A stretch of DNA of 64,000 nucleotides from Pycnopodia helianthoides (lineage: Eukaryota > Echinodermata > Asteroidea > Forcipulatida > Asteriidae), in contig CM063261.1 of the NCBI GenBank assembly GCA_032158295.1, positions 1,922,001 through 1,986,000 of the forward strand, in the 5' to 3' direction. Made by a program: the position numbers and the translations under genes. Within the stretch, counting starts at the first letter, position 1. Each line of letters starts with the position of its first letter. Below, one piece after another: positions 24,901 to 39,900 of this stretch. The notes under the pieces were generated by a model that saw only the letters and a program-made list of their open reading frames with translations, did no database searches and was not told the DNA's origin.

Positions 24901-27900
24901 CCCAGCTCCTGTTTGAAGAACTCAAGGCTTCTGTTCCCAGCGCTGTGGCCATTTTGTTGGCCTGAAGGAAGCAGCAGCCTCGGACCTGTAAACAAATCAT
25001 CAAAATTTAATTTAGTTTCAATAAATTAACTTCATCATCCACCTTCCTCGTTAAAGATTCACATTCCATAAATCAAGAGGCATGTCAGCCGTGAGAAAAT
25101 TGCTTTTTGATCCTTTGCACTTTCTCTTTCTATTTTATTAAAATTTGTCGATGAGACTTAATACATAAATAACCACAAAACATTGTATAAAACGTTATCA
25201 GAAATTAATTGTTCTGATTTTTTTCCCCATCTAATTCAAGTCTTTTTCAGTGCAAAAACTAGGCTTTCTTTTTTCCTTTTCTTTTCTCCCCTCACAGCTA
25301 CATTAGTTTCAATTGTGTGGTTCGGTACATTGTACGCCCAACACAGGACTTGATGTTGAATATTAGAACAATTATAGAACGTGCATCTGTACAAGGTAAT
25401 TTCCTCCGAGCATCTGCTGGCTGTCCTATGGACTGCAGGAATGTTGAACAAAGCTTACTGTAAAAAAATAGTCACTTTCACATAGCTGTTCATTTTCGCT
25501 TCAAGAGACCCTTTGCATTGGCCATCATCGCTGCGGTCAAACAATGGCACACGTGCACGTGTGTACGCGCCGCACACGACTCTCAGCCAATGATATTGTA
25601 GGTCTTCATTGACCTCAGTGAGGGTGCTGTTTAAGCTTTTAGGCCATGGCTTCTGGGGCCTCCCTCCGTGTAATTCCAGGCCTGAAACTTTATGTGACAC
25701 CGGGCGGCAGCAAATCAGTCAAACTTGCACACACTTTTAGATTTACCTGGCAAGTCTACTGCAACCTAGTATTTAAAATTGGGGAAATTTGGGGAGTGAA
25801 AATTGAAAGATTTTGGGGAAGTTAGTTTGTAGGAAAATACAGAATGATAAAAGACAAGAGACAGACAGTTAAGCAATCACTAAGAATAGAGACAAACAAA
25901 CAAACAAACACACCAACAAGTGGACAAACAAACTGATGAATACTTATTAAAACTTACCCGACAAACTGACAAAGTCTCCAGTGAGCTCAAGATAATAAAA
26001 CGGCTGAGCCTTACGCAGGAACAGCTTGACAAGTCCCAGCTTCCCTCGCCAGGTCCTCAACGGAGAGGAGTTTGGCGACTCGCCTCGGCCTTGTCCTTCT
26101 CCTTAGCGGAGGACTTTGAGTCTCTTCTCGTGGCCGAGTTGGCGAGGCAAAGAGCCCACGGATTGGAAAAAGTCAGGGCAGGGCAAGGCGGCGGGTCGAC
26201 GCACGCCTTAGCTGCTGCTTGATCTGACATGTTGAAGTCCTCGACACCGATCAGACAAAATACCTCAAAATCTTGGAAATATCTCACTCAGATGAAATAT
26301 CATATTGTTCTGATGAAAATGTTGCCAGACTTGCATCCTCAGGATTTCTCCACTAATCTCCGATACGATCGTCCTCCTTGATTTGAGACAAATACCAGTG
26401 ATTTACAACACAGTATCAGGGTGACCTCTGACACCTACATGGTGACCTCTGACACCCAGACACAACTGTTTTGAAGAGCTGTTAGATTTAATCAAAGCAA
26501 CCTGGAGACTGTCTACACTCAAAACTGACACCTCCATGTAAAAAATAGGAATCGTTCAACCATTGAGAACTGTCAACTTAAAAAAAATCTAAACAAAACG
26601 TAAACACTTTAGGGGGAAAAAACCCTAAAAATCAAAACAGAATGATAAAGGAAATGGTTTGAATATTAAAAGAGAAGACACTTCCCCACAGATGAATCTG
26701 AGAGACTAATATGAAGCGACCAGTTCTGGATAGCCACTTTTCCCATATGCTATTTATTTTGTGCATTCGACACAGGCATCTTTGACCACTGATTATTATG
26801 CGTAGCACGTGAAGCGTGGACGTGAGTGTAATTGCGTCCCAGTAAATGGCGGTGTACACTCTCACACAGGGCATATGCAAATGACCTGAAACAGATTGAT
26901 CTATTTGCTCAGAGACTGATGATTATAGAAGGCAGTGACTCTTGGAACCAAACCGGCCACAAACAATCACCAGAGATAACTTTTGTATTAAAAAAAAGTT
27001 ATGTTTATGCCCACTGGATCAAGTAGCTCCACAAGAAGCAACAACAAATTTTGAAGAAAAAAACATTAATACCAGCCTCCTTACATACTATTATTATCAT
27101 TATTATTATTATATATTTCTGGTAATGAAACCAGGTATGCCTCATAAGTGAACTTAATCACTGTAACTCCCAAGCCTGAGGAAACATGTAAACGAGGGTG
27201 CTTGCTACTATGTGAACCCGAAACACCAGGGTGAACCCCTACTCTTCCACAATAGTGTTCCGGGTTCTTTTACATGCACTACCAGTCCTAGTATATGAGA
27301 CCTACGGCTTATTGTCCCATCCGAAGAACAAAGCAATTATGTTGAAGTACCAGGCTCAAGGACACAAGTGCCACAACCAGGACTCGAACCCATACTCTAC
27401 TGATCAGAAACACCAGAACTGGAGTCCGGTGCTCTTAACAGCTCGGCCACGACACGCCACCGTACACTTGTTCACGATACCGACATACTACCAAAACGCA
27501 GGCGGGAAGACGGCACAGAATTTCAATCGCTACATCAGATTGCATCAACTATTGGCAACAATCGCCGGCAGCAGACGACGCTTACCAGAGTCTCCACAGA
27601 AGAAACACCCGTCAGAGTCAACTGAAAGCCTCCTCTCTCCGATCACCGCCGGGTAAATGTCTTTTTCTCAGCGACTACACACAAAATTTGTAGAGACCCA
27701 AGCTCGGGTGATCTTATCTTTCCCAGGAAAAATATCCGCGACTAATAAAAAGTTGCTGCATGGCTTCATTATATGTCATCACCGGATGAGACACTGATAC
27801 GCCCTACTGATAAAAGCTTGCATTTTGTATTCCCTTTGGTCGGGTGGATTATTACGGTTGTGGGAAACCTCAACTCAAAAAAAGAAAGTAGAGAAAAAAA

Positions 27901-30900
27901 ACATGTGAACAAACTCTACAGACTTTGAAGTACAGTACCAAACGACATAACCAAATGGTTATAATCTGTCAGTAGACTCCACAAACCAGACGAGCTTTAC
28001 TGACATAACGCAGCCCTGTGATCATTTTTTCTTCTTCTTACAATGGCAAATTTCCGGTCTAAGACAATCAGTGCGAACCAATTCTGACTGGATGACACCC
28101 CTAACGACTTATCAAAGTGACATGATACAAGTGAAGGAAAATTCACAAACTGCACCAGGACAGTGTGTAAAACTATTTGCGTTTGATAAAACGATAAAGT
28201 ACAACCAAAGTAAAACTGAAAGGTTAACCAAAATACAAGATAAAAAATCAGAAGTGTCCCCCCCCCCCCCCCGCAAAAACCTGAATAGTAAATAAATAAA
28301 AACTATAATAAAATAATTCAATCAAAATAAATATATAATAAAAAAAACTCTACTTAGAAAGTCACAACGATCTCTTCATAAAATTGGGTCCCAAATCACA
28401 AAGCTGTTGAGCAGGAAATAGTGTTAAGCAAATTTCTCTCCTAAGCAAAAAGCAGCAGGGAACCAATCGCAAACAATATACATTACATTCTAAATTGGCT
28501 GGTAACCTGAGTCTGCTAAGCAAGATTTTCACGAGCTGGGCACTTTTTATTTTCATAGAGCTGCTTAAAGTGAAGAATAATAAATTGTAAAAATTTTCTG
28601 CTTAGCAAAGATAAGCCGGATACCGGTCACAGATTGTACATGGGACCCTGGTCTTTTCGCTGCGTTCAGACCAATTCCCAGATTTCTGAGTTAAGAAACA
28701 GACCAACTACACAAGTACATTAAAAATCCAACCAGCTGTGAAGTGAAAGGCACATTGTACCTCATTGTGTCAGAAAAACCGTGAGAACCCAACATCAATC
28801 GGTTCCGGAAGAAGACCTGGGAAAAAAAAAAATCCTTGTCTGTGAACTTGACCTGATTCTCAAAACAAATTTGTTTGACATATGTTCCTGGCCAAGGAAC
28901 ACAAACCAATCTGCACATCTGTACAATGTGTAGAGTACATCTGGGTCGAACTTCCAAGAGTTGGGACCAGTTCTATAGCCAGAGACTATCAAGGCAGGAC
29001 AAAAATTAAGATTTTCTAAAAAACATTTTTCCAAACAAATGCAAGCATCCATCTCATTTTAAAAAAAGGGTCTGTAGAATGCAATGTTATTTGAGTTGTA
29101 AAGTGAAGCGTTCCCAGCTTTCTAAATTCTTAAACAAAACAGGGAAAGATTGTTTGATTAAAGAATCCATGGAAGTGTCTAAAAGCTTGCTGTTGGCAGT
29201 TTTTTTTTTTTTTTTAAATGTCATCGGACTTGTGTGTTTACATGTAGCCAACATTTCAGAATTTAACTAAGCACTTCATCACCATTCACAGCACGACTGC
29301 ATCAATATTTCTCATTCGCATCAAGCGCTAAAAATGCAAAAAAATATTGTTTAAAAGAAATCCACGCATTTTATTTTTGACACTGCCAGGTGGTTTTTTT
29401 TTCAATATTTGTTTTTTAAGGTCATTGGACTTCTGTGTATGGTCAACCCCTTCAGAGCTTTACAAAATTCCTCCATCACCATCCACTGCACGGACTACAT
29501 TTCTCATCAGTCACTTGCTCGCCGTGATCAAATTTTATCTTCCGCACACGTCGATAAATATGGATTTCGGGAGACCCCCAACGGTAACAACAATAAGAAG
29601 ATGGCCAAGACGGAGCATCTAAGCTCTGATTGTCACGGAGGGATGGCCTCGTTGGGGCATTATGAGTCATCGGTAGTACATGACCATGCCTCCTTAACGA
29701 CCAATGAAAGACCACCGTGGTAGGATGGTGGAGGGAGAGGGTGGAAGAATAAAGAAGAAAAAAGCCCCTACCACGAGCAATTCTGGGGTTTTCTTCTTCA
29801 GCCAGAGAAGTAAATTTAATATGAGGGACCTGGGAATTAGTAATTTAATCCCATGGTGTCCCCGAGTGGGGGAACTTTGTGTTTTTTTGTGTTTGTGGGG
29901 TGCATTTGTGCTGGCCACACAATAACATTGCCTCTGGAATATGAGCAATTGTCCGTTTATGAGCAGCATGCGGCTAGAGCTTGGGTCTATTGGAGAAGTG
30001 GGTTGACATAATTATTGGAAGCTGTTTTTTGGGAACTGGTCTCTGGCTGTGGCTAGAGCTTGAGTCTATTGGAGGAGTGGGTTGAAAGATTGGAGGCTGT
30101 TTTTTAGGAACTGGCTGTGGCTAGCATACGGCTAGAGCTTGAGTCTATTGAAGAAGTGGGTTGACATATTGAAGGAACTAATTCTAAAAAAACTTAAAGG
30201 GCTTGCATAAGAGTGGTAGGCTTGAAATTTGTTGTGTGTGGTATTTTTCATCCAAAAACTTACTTTGTAATGTTTCCTTGAAGGATATTTTGTCCTCCCA
30301 GCCTCGATATGGTCCCACTGGTTTGAATGGTTGCTAGACAATATGGCCACTCTCTGATAAGATCGACTCAAACCTAACTCATCAGTCGTCTCATCTTAAT
30401 GTTATTTATTTATATTCATTTGTTTAAACCTTGCAGTGATGCACCCAACCACAGTGCACTGGCACATATCAAGAAAAACATAACCATTTAAAAATGGTAG
30501 ATCCCAACCCCGTGATACTCCTTGATATCCTGCAGTGTACCAATACACACGTTTTAGGAGTGGTGCCAATCAACAGGGGTCGTCAATTTGGTCAGGAGGG
30601 GTGATGGAAAAAATGTTTCCCCATAGCTCATGCACAAACTCCTATAAATCTTTCCAGGAATGAAACCAAGGAGCCCTCAAAAATTGACTAGCACTGTAAG
30701 CCTGAAGGCCCGTAGGCCTGAAGATACCTGTACAGAGAAGATGATCAAGAAATCTTCACGTTTAGATGTTGGAGGGGAAAAAACCCAAATGAGGAAAAGC
30801 CCACGCAATCAGGCAGGGAACTGTAAACCCAATCCACATGCAAAGCTCCGGTCCGAGGTGGGATTCGAACCGGGGGTCCACAGAGGGTTAAAAGGCAGAG

Positions 30901-33900
30901 CAAGAAACCACCGAGCCAACCTGATCCAGAAGTTTGAAAACCCCAACGCAGAATGAGCTCTGTCTGTAATAAAATCTCAGCCATAAGTCCCTCCAGGACA
31001 ATTCAGTCTTTCAGACCGGCCAGCCCAATTGTTTCCACTAAACAAAAGTAACGTGATATAATTAACGGGTAGCAACTCCTCTCCCCTATTGTTTATACAG
31101 TGACTCACTCATGTACTGACAATCCAGAGATATTTAGCTAAAGTCCCGTGGGGGATTCTTCCTTATCCGTGGATTGTTATTCTTCAATTGGACGACTCGC
31201 TTTGACAATATTTATGTATTTCATTTTTGGTATGATTAATAAATATTAAATTTTGTTTATTTGTACACGAAATTGAACGGAGACTCCAACGAAAGTTCAT
31301 ATTAAATAATTGATAAAACATGTCTCAAAAATCAAGAAAGGAAAAAAAACCTTATAAAAGTGTATAGTATTTATTGTTTTGTACAGAAAAGAAACATTGA
31401 ATTGTCCTATTTTTCATCCATTAAATGCTCTCCCTTGAACATGTACCATCGTCCCATTTAAAAAAATCAATCCATGCAAATCAGTTTTCCCTCCACGCTT
31501 TCGCTGGAGCCATTTCCCACTTCAAACTAAAAAAAAAAAAAAAAAAAAAAAAGGTCCACTCGGTCGAATCCTTCGTGGCCCTGACGCCAGCGGAAAAAAA
31601 ACAAGAAAAAAAAAAACCATCAATAATGAAAGCTCTCTGCCGACCCGGTGCTCATCGCCTCGCCGGTTCCCTACAGTAATCCAGACCACCCGGAGCTCAT
31701 TACTGTATCGTTCCATCCACCCATCCATTACCGTGCGTTATTTCAGGTTCCCATTATAGCCAAATCTCACCCAATAATCGCCCCTTTTTCCTCCCAGTAC
31801 AAAGCCGTCACCTGCTCCCCCGCTGTGCTCAGTTGTTGCCGCTCGATCCAAATCCAGTTGTTATTGTTTCCCTCCTTCCTCTGGTTCCATTAAAACTGGG
31901 ATCCCAAAATAAATTACAATTACAAGCCTGCCGCCGACGAGGAATAACTCCAACAAATAAAATTGTGCCAAGTTGTCTGGAGCGTAAGACTACCTTTCAG
32001 AATTTTTCAAAGGTGGCATTAAAAATTTAAATGAGATTATTATTTTTTTTTATAAAGAAAAGGTACGAAAATAATAAACTTCTTTGAAATTGAATTTACT
32101 GATGTCCCCCAAAATGTTGGGTTGTAAAATTGTTGTTTGTTTCAAGCAGAAGTGGTAGCATTTCAGAATTCTGGTAGGCCGACTTTATTTAATTAATGTA
32201 ACAATGGATTTTTAAATTGGCAGTTTTTTTTTTTTTATGTTTTCTGATTTAAAAAAAATGGGTAACAATGCAAAAATATAAATGACGTGTAATACTATGT
32301 AGGATTAATGAGTTGTTTTGGTTGGGTAGACCGATACCCCCCCCCTCCAACCACTTCAACTCCCAACCCTAACGCCCCTGAACATAATGAATCGCCATAT
32401 CAAACACTGCTGTGTCAACATTAATTAAGAATGCACCACTAGCTAATTTTTACGACCCACCAAAAAAAACACAACGGCTGCCTCTCCAACTAAACCAAGA
32501 TCCCATAGAGTATAATGTACGCACCGCAAAAAAAGCACAAACAATAAGCGGCTACAATGTTTACAAGGTAGCCATAGCAACAACAATCCCCCTTGCTGCA
32601 TTTTTCCGTATCCATGCAGGTAGACTTGAGCGCCAGACAATCAACAACAAAAAATATATATATACCTGGAGAGGAAAAAAAGGAGATAAAGTGGAAGAAA
32701 AAACAGAAACCAACCGTGGTGTGAAAGCGCTTGGTACAGACGTAACCATGGCAACAGAAACACCCCATCTGTACTACATGGTATTTGCATTTAGGTGAAA
32801 CATTTGTTTTGATGTGTATAAATATATGAAGAATAAAAATAAAATAGCCTAAAAAAGATCACAGATCATCGAACTGCGTTTACTGTATTTAAGAAAAAGT
32901 ACACCTACACAAGAACAGTTTTTTTTTCGTGATAACCTCTGAACTCCCAAATGGTGGACAGGATGGGCGCGTTAAAGTGCGCTGTGCGCTGTACGCTGGT
33001 CAATATCGATAGTAACAGGGTTGAAATAGTTCAGTAGTCCTTCAAACTCTCAAAAAAAAACCAATGAATTCCTTTTGGGGTGTCGTGGCCGAGCGGATAA
33101 GAGCACCGAACTCAAGCTCTGGTGTTTCTGTTCAGCAGAGTGTGGGTTCGAATCCCGGTCGTGACACCTGTGTCCCTGAGCAAGACACTTTACTATAATT
33201 GCTTCTCTCCACCCAGGGGTAAATGGGTACCTGTGAGGGCAGAGATGGTTCTTGTGATTGATTTAGCTTAGTGTGCTACATGTTTGGCAGCACAGGCTGT
33301 ATACTCCCCAGGAAGCTGAGATGGTTTAAGGAATGAAATGGCCCAGTGATCAGGGTAATAATGTTGGAAGCGCTTTGAGACATGGTGTATAAAGCGCTAT
33401 ATAAAAACCGAATATTATTATTATTATTTTCCTTTAATGGGCGTATTCCTCAGAGCAGATCAACCCAGACAGCAAACTGTTGTGGCACTTAAAAAACGCA
33501 GACTGAAAAGTCAATAACAGCTCTCTCTATGTGCTGCAGCAGTCTCCGGCGCATGCACCACGGACTTCGCAAACTTGCGACAACGTTTTATAAAAGTACC
33601 TCACGGCCAATTTAGCACGCCCGGACATTACTACCCGGATGATGAAAGCACTGAAGGGAGAATCGCGTTGGGTAATTGGTGCTTGTATCAACTTGACGCA
33701 GAGCGAGACTTGAATGCTAATTTGATAATGATAAAATGTAGGTTACGTTTAATGTTAAAGAGCAGGTCTAGAGTTAAACATGACGATGAGGTCAGAGGCT
33801 TGTCGATCTCCAAATAAAAAGAGAGTTAAACGTAAGAAAGGTGATTAGACCAATGGCAAGAGTCCAGTAATTTTAGCACTTGACCACTAACCCCACAACC

Positions 33901-36900
33901 AAACAAGTCCTGCAGTCTGGTGTTTAACCCCACAACCAAACAAGTCCCTGCAGTCTGGTGTTTAACCCCACATCCAAACAAGTCCTGCAGTCTGGTGTTT
34001 AACCCCACAACCAAACAAGTGCTGCAGTCTGGTGTTTAACCCCACATCCAAACAAGTCCTGCAGTCTGGTGTTTAACCCCACAACCAAACAAGTACTGCA
34101 GTCTGGTGTTTAACCCCACAACCAAACAAGTCCTGCAGTCTGGTGTTTAACCCCACAACCAAACAAGTCCTGCAGTCTGGTGTTTAACCCCACAACCAAA
34201 CAAGTCCTGCAGTCTGGTGTTTAACCCCACATCCAAACAAGTTCTACAGTCTGGTGTTTAACCACACCAAACAAGTCCATCGGTTAACCCACAACAAAAG
34301 TCCTGCAGTCTGGTGTTCAACCCCACATACCAAACAAGTGCTGCAGTCTGGTGTTTAACCCCACAACCAAACAAGTCCTGCAGTCTGGTGTTTAACCCCA
34401 CAACCAAACAAGTCCTGCAGTCTGCTGATTTTTTTAAAACAACATCTCTCAACTGTAGCCACCTTTCCAAGCACACTTTAACGAACTCTAATTAACAAAT
34501 GAATAAAGACAATATCTTGACATTAACGTTCACAGAAGGTGGAAACTCTCCGCCAGTTTCTTCATAAAGTTCACGAACATTGGTCTAATGAAAAAAGGCA
34601 ATTAAAATGCAGCTGCTGCAGAGCAATGTTTAATATTTCATATTGATTGATTATCAGAACTGTACACACAATTAATGAGAAAATGTTGGCCACTGTTATG
34701 TGGTCCTAGGCTAGGACGCGTACTTGAAAGTATGTTAAGCACTTTAGATGTTGATCATAGGCTTCTCATGCAAAGGGTTTGTGTGTTTAATATTTTTTAT
34801 TTGCTCAAGTGGGCGCTTCCGTATAAACACTCATTTACTGAATTGGTTCGCTTCTTTTCAAAATGAGCAGAACGATTATTTATGTCTAACTGTGTAATTA
34901 AAACACCCCTCCCAAAAGAAATATATATATATACATATAATAACAATAATAAGAATGTAAAAAATTACAAATAAATAAATATGAATAATAAATAAATATT
35001 AAATAAAAGACATAAAATAAAACATAAATAAAATACAAAATAAGTAAAAACTGAATGAAGTAAAAAAACCAAGCCTTTTAAAAATATAATGACACTACTG
35101 TCAACTGCCTAGGATGCTTCTTGCTTTCTCCCCGTGTGCCTCCCCCCCCCCATGGTGCCCTTTTCAAAGCTCCCTCACAAAGTTAAACTTTCCTCAAAGG
35201 AGTTCCCTTTACTACTACGAAAAAAAGGACAACAAACAATCAAAGTTCATGGTCTTGAACATTATACTAAACAGGCGTGGACTCGCACAGCAGGCCACGG
35301 AGGCAATAGCCTTCTTTGCCCTGTCTTGGTCGCGCGGGTGCCCCTTCGCAAAAGTTCCCCGCAGACTTGAAGATTTCCCAATGAAAGTGCCCATTGCAAA
35401 ATGAAAACGGCCTCACCCGCCTCAAAGATATTCCAGGCATGACTGAACATTGATCAACACTATATTTTCACAAGCTAAACTTGAGTTTCTATGCATCTTG
35501 TAGAAAATAAAAATCCATTTAAAATATATTCCACCTACCCTCCCCCCCCCTTAAAAAAGAGAGTGTTCAACGCCTTGAGCATTGTTCCTTCAAAATCTTT
35601 CACCCTGCAAATCCGATACAGTGGTCTTACTCAGATATTGAAATCCAATCCAGGGAGTATTGTGAACTGCTTGCCAGTTCATGTCAAAACATGAAAGGAA
35701 ATACCTGTAAACGTGCCCAACAGGCTGGCAAAATTAGGTCATGTGGAGGCATTTTTTTAGTTGTCACTTGTACGACAGGGAGATTTGGGAGGAAACCGAT
35801 TGCACATTATTTTAAAGGTGTGACACCGATTTTGTTAAAAGTTTTCCCGAGCACACACAGTCCAAATCGAAAGTTGAATCAATTAGGTGGTCACCTTTGG
35901 GTGAAAACTGGGGTGAGTTTTAATCACGGATTGTATGCGCATTCACGTCCCTGCTTATTTCAGATTGCTACAACTGAAATAAGCAAGAGCGCTTTCTTTG
36001 GCAAAACCTCCTGACTTGGCAGGTTTTTTTTAAGCTAGCTCATTAATTCCGTCTACATACATGTTTCTCTCTTTAATTACTTTAATTCAGGTACCTACTT
36101 CATGAATGTAAATTTCCAACTCCAAAAGGTCATACCGTATTAATAAATAATTAATACCAATTCCTTAAGTGGCGAATGTTATGTAATACAAATTTCACTA
36201 ATGCCTGAGAGTGCTGGATTGACATGGGTAGTAATTAAAACTTCTCGGCGCATTGTGAGCCACAGTACAGCATGTAAACAATTGTGTACGCACAGCAACA
36301 TAAATGTGCCGACTGAATAATTTACTACAAACCATGGCTTGAATTTTAAGACACAACTAATCAGTACGTAATTTAGGTGTATGAATGAACAATGGATTAC
36401 AAGGTATTAAAATGGCCATCGGCACTAGAGTATCTTGACGTTTTTTCAATAAGGAAACCTGTTTGGCCTTCACTTGCTATGGGTACAAAATTTATGAGGC
36501 CAGCAGGCATCCTATACGAATCATATTGGTTGATTTTTGAGAATTGAGGCAGTAGGGATCCTACATAAACTCACTTTGGTTGACTTTGGAAGATTGAGGT
36601 AGTAGGGATTCTACACAGTTGATATTTGTTGATTTTGAAAGATTGAGGCAGTAGGGATTCTACACAGTTGATATTTGTTGATTTTGGAAGATTGAGGCAG
36701 TAGGGATCCTACATAAACTCACTTTGGTTGATTTTGAAGAAATTGAAGCTGTTTCCAGCAGAAATTGTCTAGTGGTTACGGTAATAATTCATAATTTTTC
36801 TGATCATTCATAATGTTGTCGTTAGGCATCCCAAGTTTCTCTAATAAGTAGAATATGTTTCAATGTATGAACTTTATACAGTTGTTTCTTAAATCAAATC

Positions 36901-39900
36901 CAGTTTACACCTAACAAATGTGTATGTAGTGCGGTAACAGTAACCCACCGTCTCCAATATATTTATAGCTGCTCCTGCAGGCAAAAATTCATTGCATTGC
37001 GCGCAGTGAATTTGATTCAGCCTTACAAAATTACAAGGAGAGGAGTAAAAAAAAAAATAAGCAAACTAAACAGATAAATAAATAAATAAAAAAAAGTTGA
37101 CATTCTAAAACATAATTTAAATCAAAAAATGAGTTGTTGGTCTTAATTTGGCACAGTTGCCTTCTAAATAGCATTCTCACTGTTGGTCACTATTTAGAAT
37201 ACATATATTAATAATAATAATAATAATAATAACACTGACTTATATAGCGCTTTATCACACCAATTGGCATCTCAAAGCGCTCAGTATTTTTTCCTGCAAG
37301 GTATGCGGTTTGAAGAGACCTGTTCCTAATAACCCTACATCAAAAAAAAAAATTAAATAAATCCCTCTTCAAATACCATCATTTTCAGAAAGCAATGAAC
37401 TCAATCAACCATAAAGACATTAAACCATCATTTGGACGGAAACATTTTTATTTATTTTACGAACCCATTCCAGCCACTCTCAAGGGTCTCTCAGATGCGG
37501 CCTGAGCAACCACCACAACCGACGACAAATCTGCCCAGCAACGGCTGAAAACCCCACCACTAAAACAACCCCAATGAATCATTGGTCGCGTGGATGTAAA
37601 AAAAAAACTCCAACGGGTTTGGCTCCCAGCTCCAAGACGTGGTTGTACAGACGCGCTCATGAATGTGCCGTGCACGGCATCCTCAGGCCACCTCCATTAT
37701 CCAAACTGAAGCACAAAAAACACTCCCCCCTCACTCCCTAGCATCCGACGTACTGTAAGAACTTCAATAAAGTCCGACTCAGGTGTAACATCGTCGTCGT
37801 CGGCGTTGGGTTCTCTCTTGCCTCCGTGGTTACGACTACTAGTGGCAGTTCGGCGCTGGTTCCTGCCTATTATTCCCAAGTGGGTCGTTGGGGAAGTAGT
37901 GTGTGACGCACCCGATTGCTCCAGATGCAGTTTGTAGAGAATGGATCGGTCCATTACTGGCTGAACGTGTACACACGTTTTATCATACGGAGGGTTTTTA
38001 ATGGGAAAGCTCGATCGAGCTGCTGCAAGATGATGGGATGGGTTGAGGGTCCAGCTCAACGGAATGATGTAATGGATTGACCCACTAGTAACAGCTCTCA
38101 TATCTTGGCTCCATAATACATCTATGATTCAAGCATCACCTGCATAAAATACTAGGCTTAATTCCAATTTCACTCGGCTATAAATCCACTGCAAGTTCAT
38201 AAAATTATAGGTGAGCCGCACTAATTGAATATTGTGTTCATGTTTTTCTTACTAAATAGGATGACTGTCCATGATTCAAACATGAGTTACGTTACTGTTA
38301 TTTGATATTATTATTGTTTATGTGTTATTATATCAACTCAGATCGCTTGAATATCTAGCCACTACAAGAAAGAGAAGACCAAGACTAGCCAGGAACTCAT
38401 CATCAGCATTTGTGTTTCTTCTTGATGCATCCACTGTATACAAACTCATGTTCTTACAGATGAGGTGTGAAGATTTTATAACTAGCATCCCCAATTTTTT
38501 TTTAAATGAAATTAATATTGCATTACATCACAACTTTCTGGATGAGTAAATTAATTCCCCTCTTCTAGTTTTCAATAAACGCAGCATCCAAACAACCGGT
38601 AAAAATTTCATCAAATTAGGTGTTCACATTTTTTCCATCAAATTAGGCAGACACATGCTTTCCATCAAATTATGCGGTCACATTTTAGTGAAAAAAAAGA
38701 AGGAAAAAACTGTTTATGTGATTCAGGGATTCTGAGTACGTTCATATCAAGCTTATTTTTAACTCGGCAATCAAAATAAGCAACTTTGACTTGCAGTGAC
38801 TATTTCCTCGACTCTGACTGTGTTTCAGACGGAGAAATTTCTCTGGAGGACTTGTTACAGAGCTAACTTCATAAAGCTGTTAAACACAACTTCTGCTTAG
38901 CACAGAAAAAGATTGCCTAGCAGAAACAGGTTACCGACCAAAACACCATGTAGAGTACATCGTTTGTGACTGGTACCATGCAATTTTTTTTTTGCTCAGC
39001 AGAAAAATTCCCCACTTTTTTCTGCTTAACTGCTTCATAAAACTAGGTCCAGGTATGAACTGCGAGCTCCCCGAGCTTTCAATTAATAACCAGTCAATTT
39101 GTTTTTCGACAATTTGTTTTTCAACAACGACCAAACTTACACTTTGTCCTCAAATAGAACTGCTCTCCCAGTAAATGCTAAATTTGCCGTCTACACATTA
39201 ATGAAAGCATGACTTGAGTTTTGGGCTCCACTTCGTTTTGACAATGAGTCAATAAAATAATTTATAGCAATGTGGGTGTGAAGTACAAACAAATTTCACT
39301 CCGCGATAAATATTCCCCTCTCGCAACAATTTAATTACTTAAAAATAGACCTTGGTAATGGATCACCCCCATTACGTCCGTATGCACAATTATTCCCGTC
39401 TCACAATAAGAAGGCACCAGAAAATTAAAATGAAGGCAGACGGAAGTGTCATGAAGTGTTGTGTTTTTTTTTCTTTCCTATTATTGATCGGTTTTAATGA
39501 GTTTGTAGAATGTGCACCGGCTAGGCAGGTGATGGGATACCAGGCAAACATAATATGGATTGCTGTTTTTTGTTGGTTTTTTTTTAACGATTAATGTGTG
39601 AATGAAAGAGATCTAGTTAATTTGTTCAAATGAAATTGCTGGTGGTTTTAATGACATTAATTGGAATATTTTGTTGGTATTTCTATAATTTTTTACTTAC
39701 AAACATTTGATTAATTAAGTGAAGTAAAAAAATAAACAAATGAACAAGTTCCCCTCTGATGATTTTACATTCTGCTAAAAAGGCTCAGTTAGACGTCTTT
39801 GATGACAATAAGACAAAACACCTGTATCAGAATTGTTTTCCTGAGTGCTTTTTGGCCATCTCAAGAGGTCTTGATTTCAAGGAATTTTGTTTCAAGAGCG

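Noticed and set aside
33078..33167. Functional tRNA gene with A and B boxes
   Set aside because: The tRNA-like part runs straight into a SINE body and an ATT tail and has no terminator after it; related antisense copies exist in the window.
33886..34430. CRISPR-like array of regular repeats
   Set aside because: Units are continuous with no unique spacers, and the DNA is animal; it is a minisatellite.
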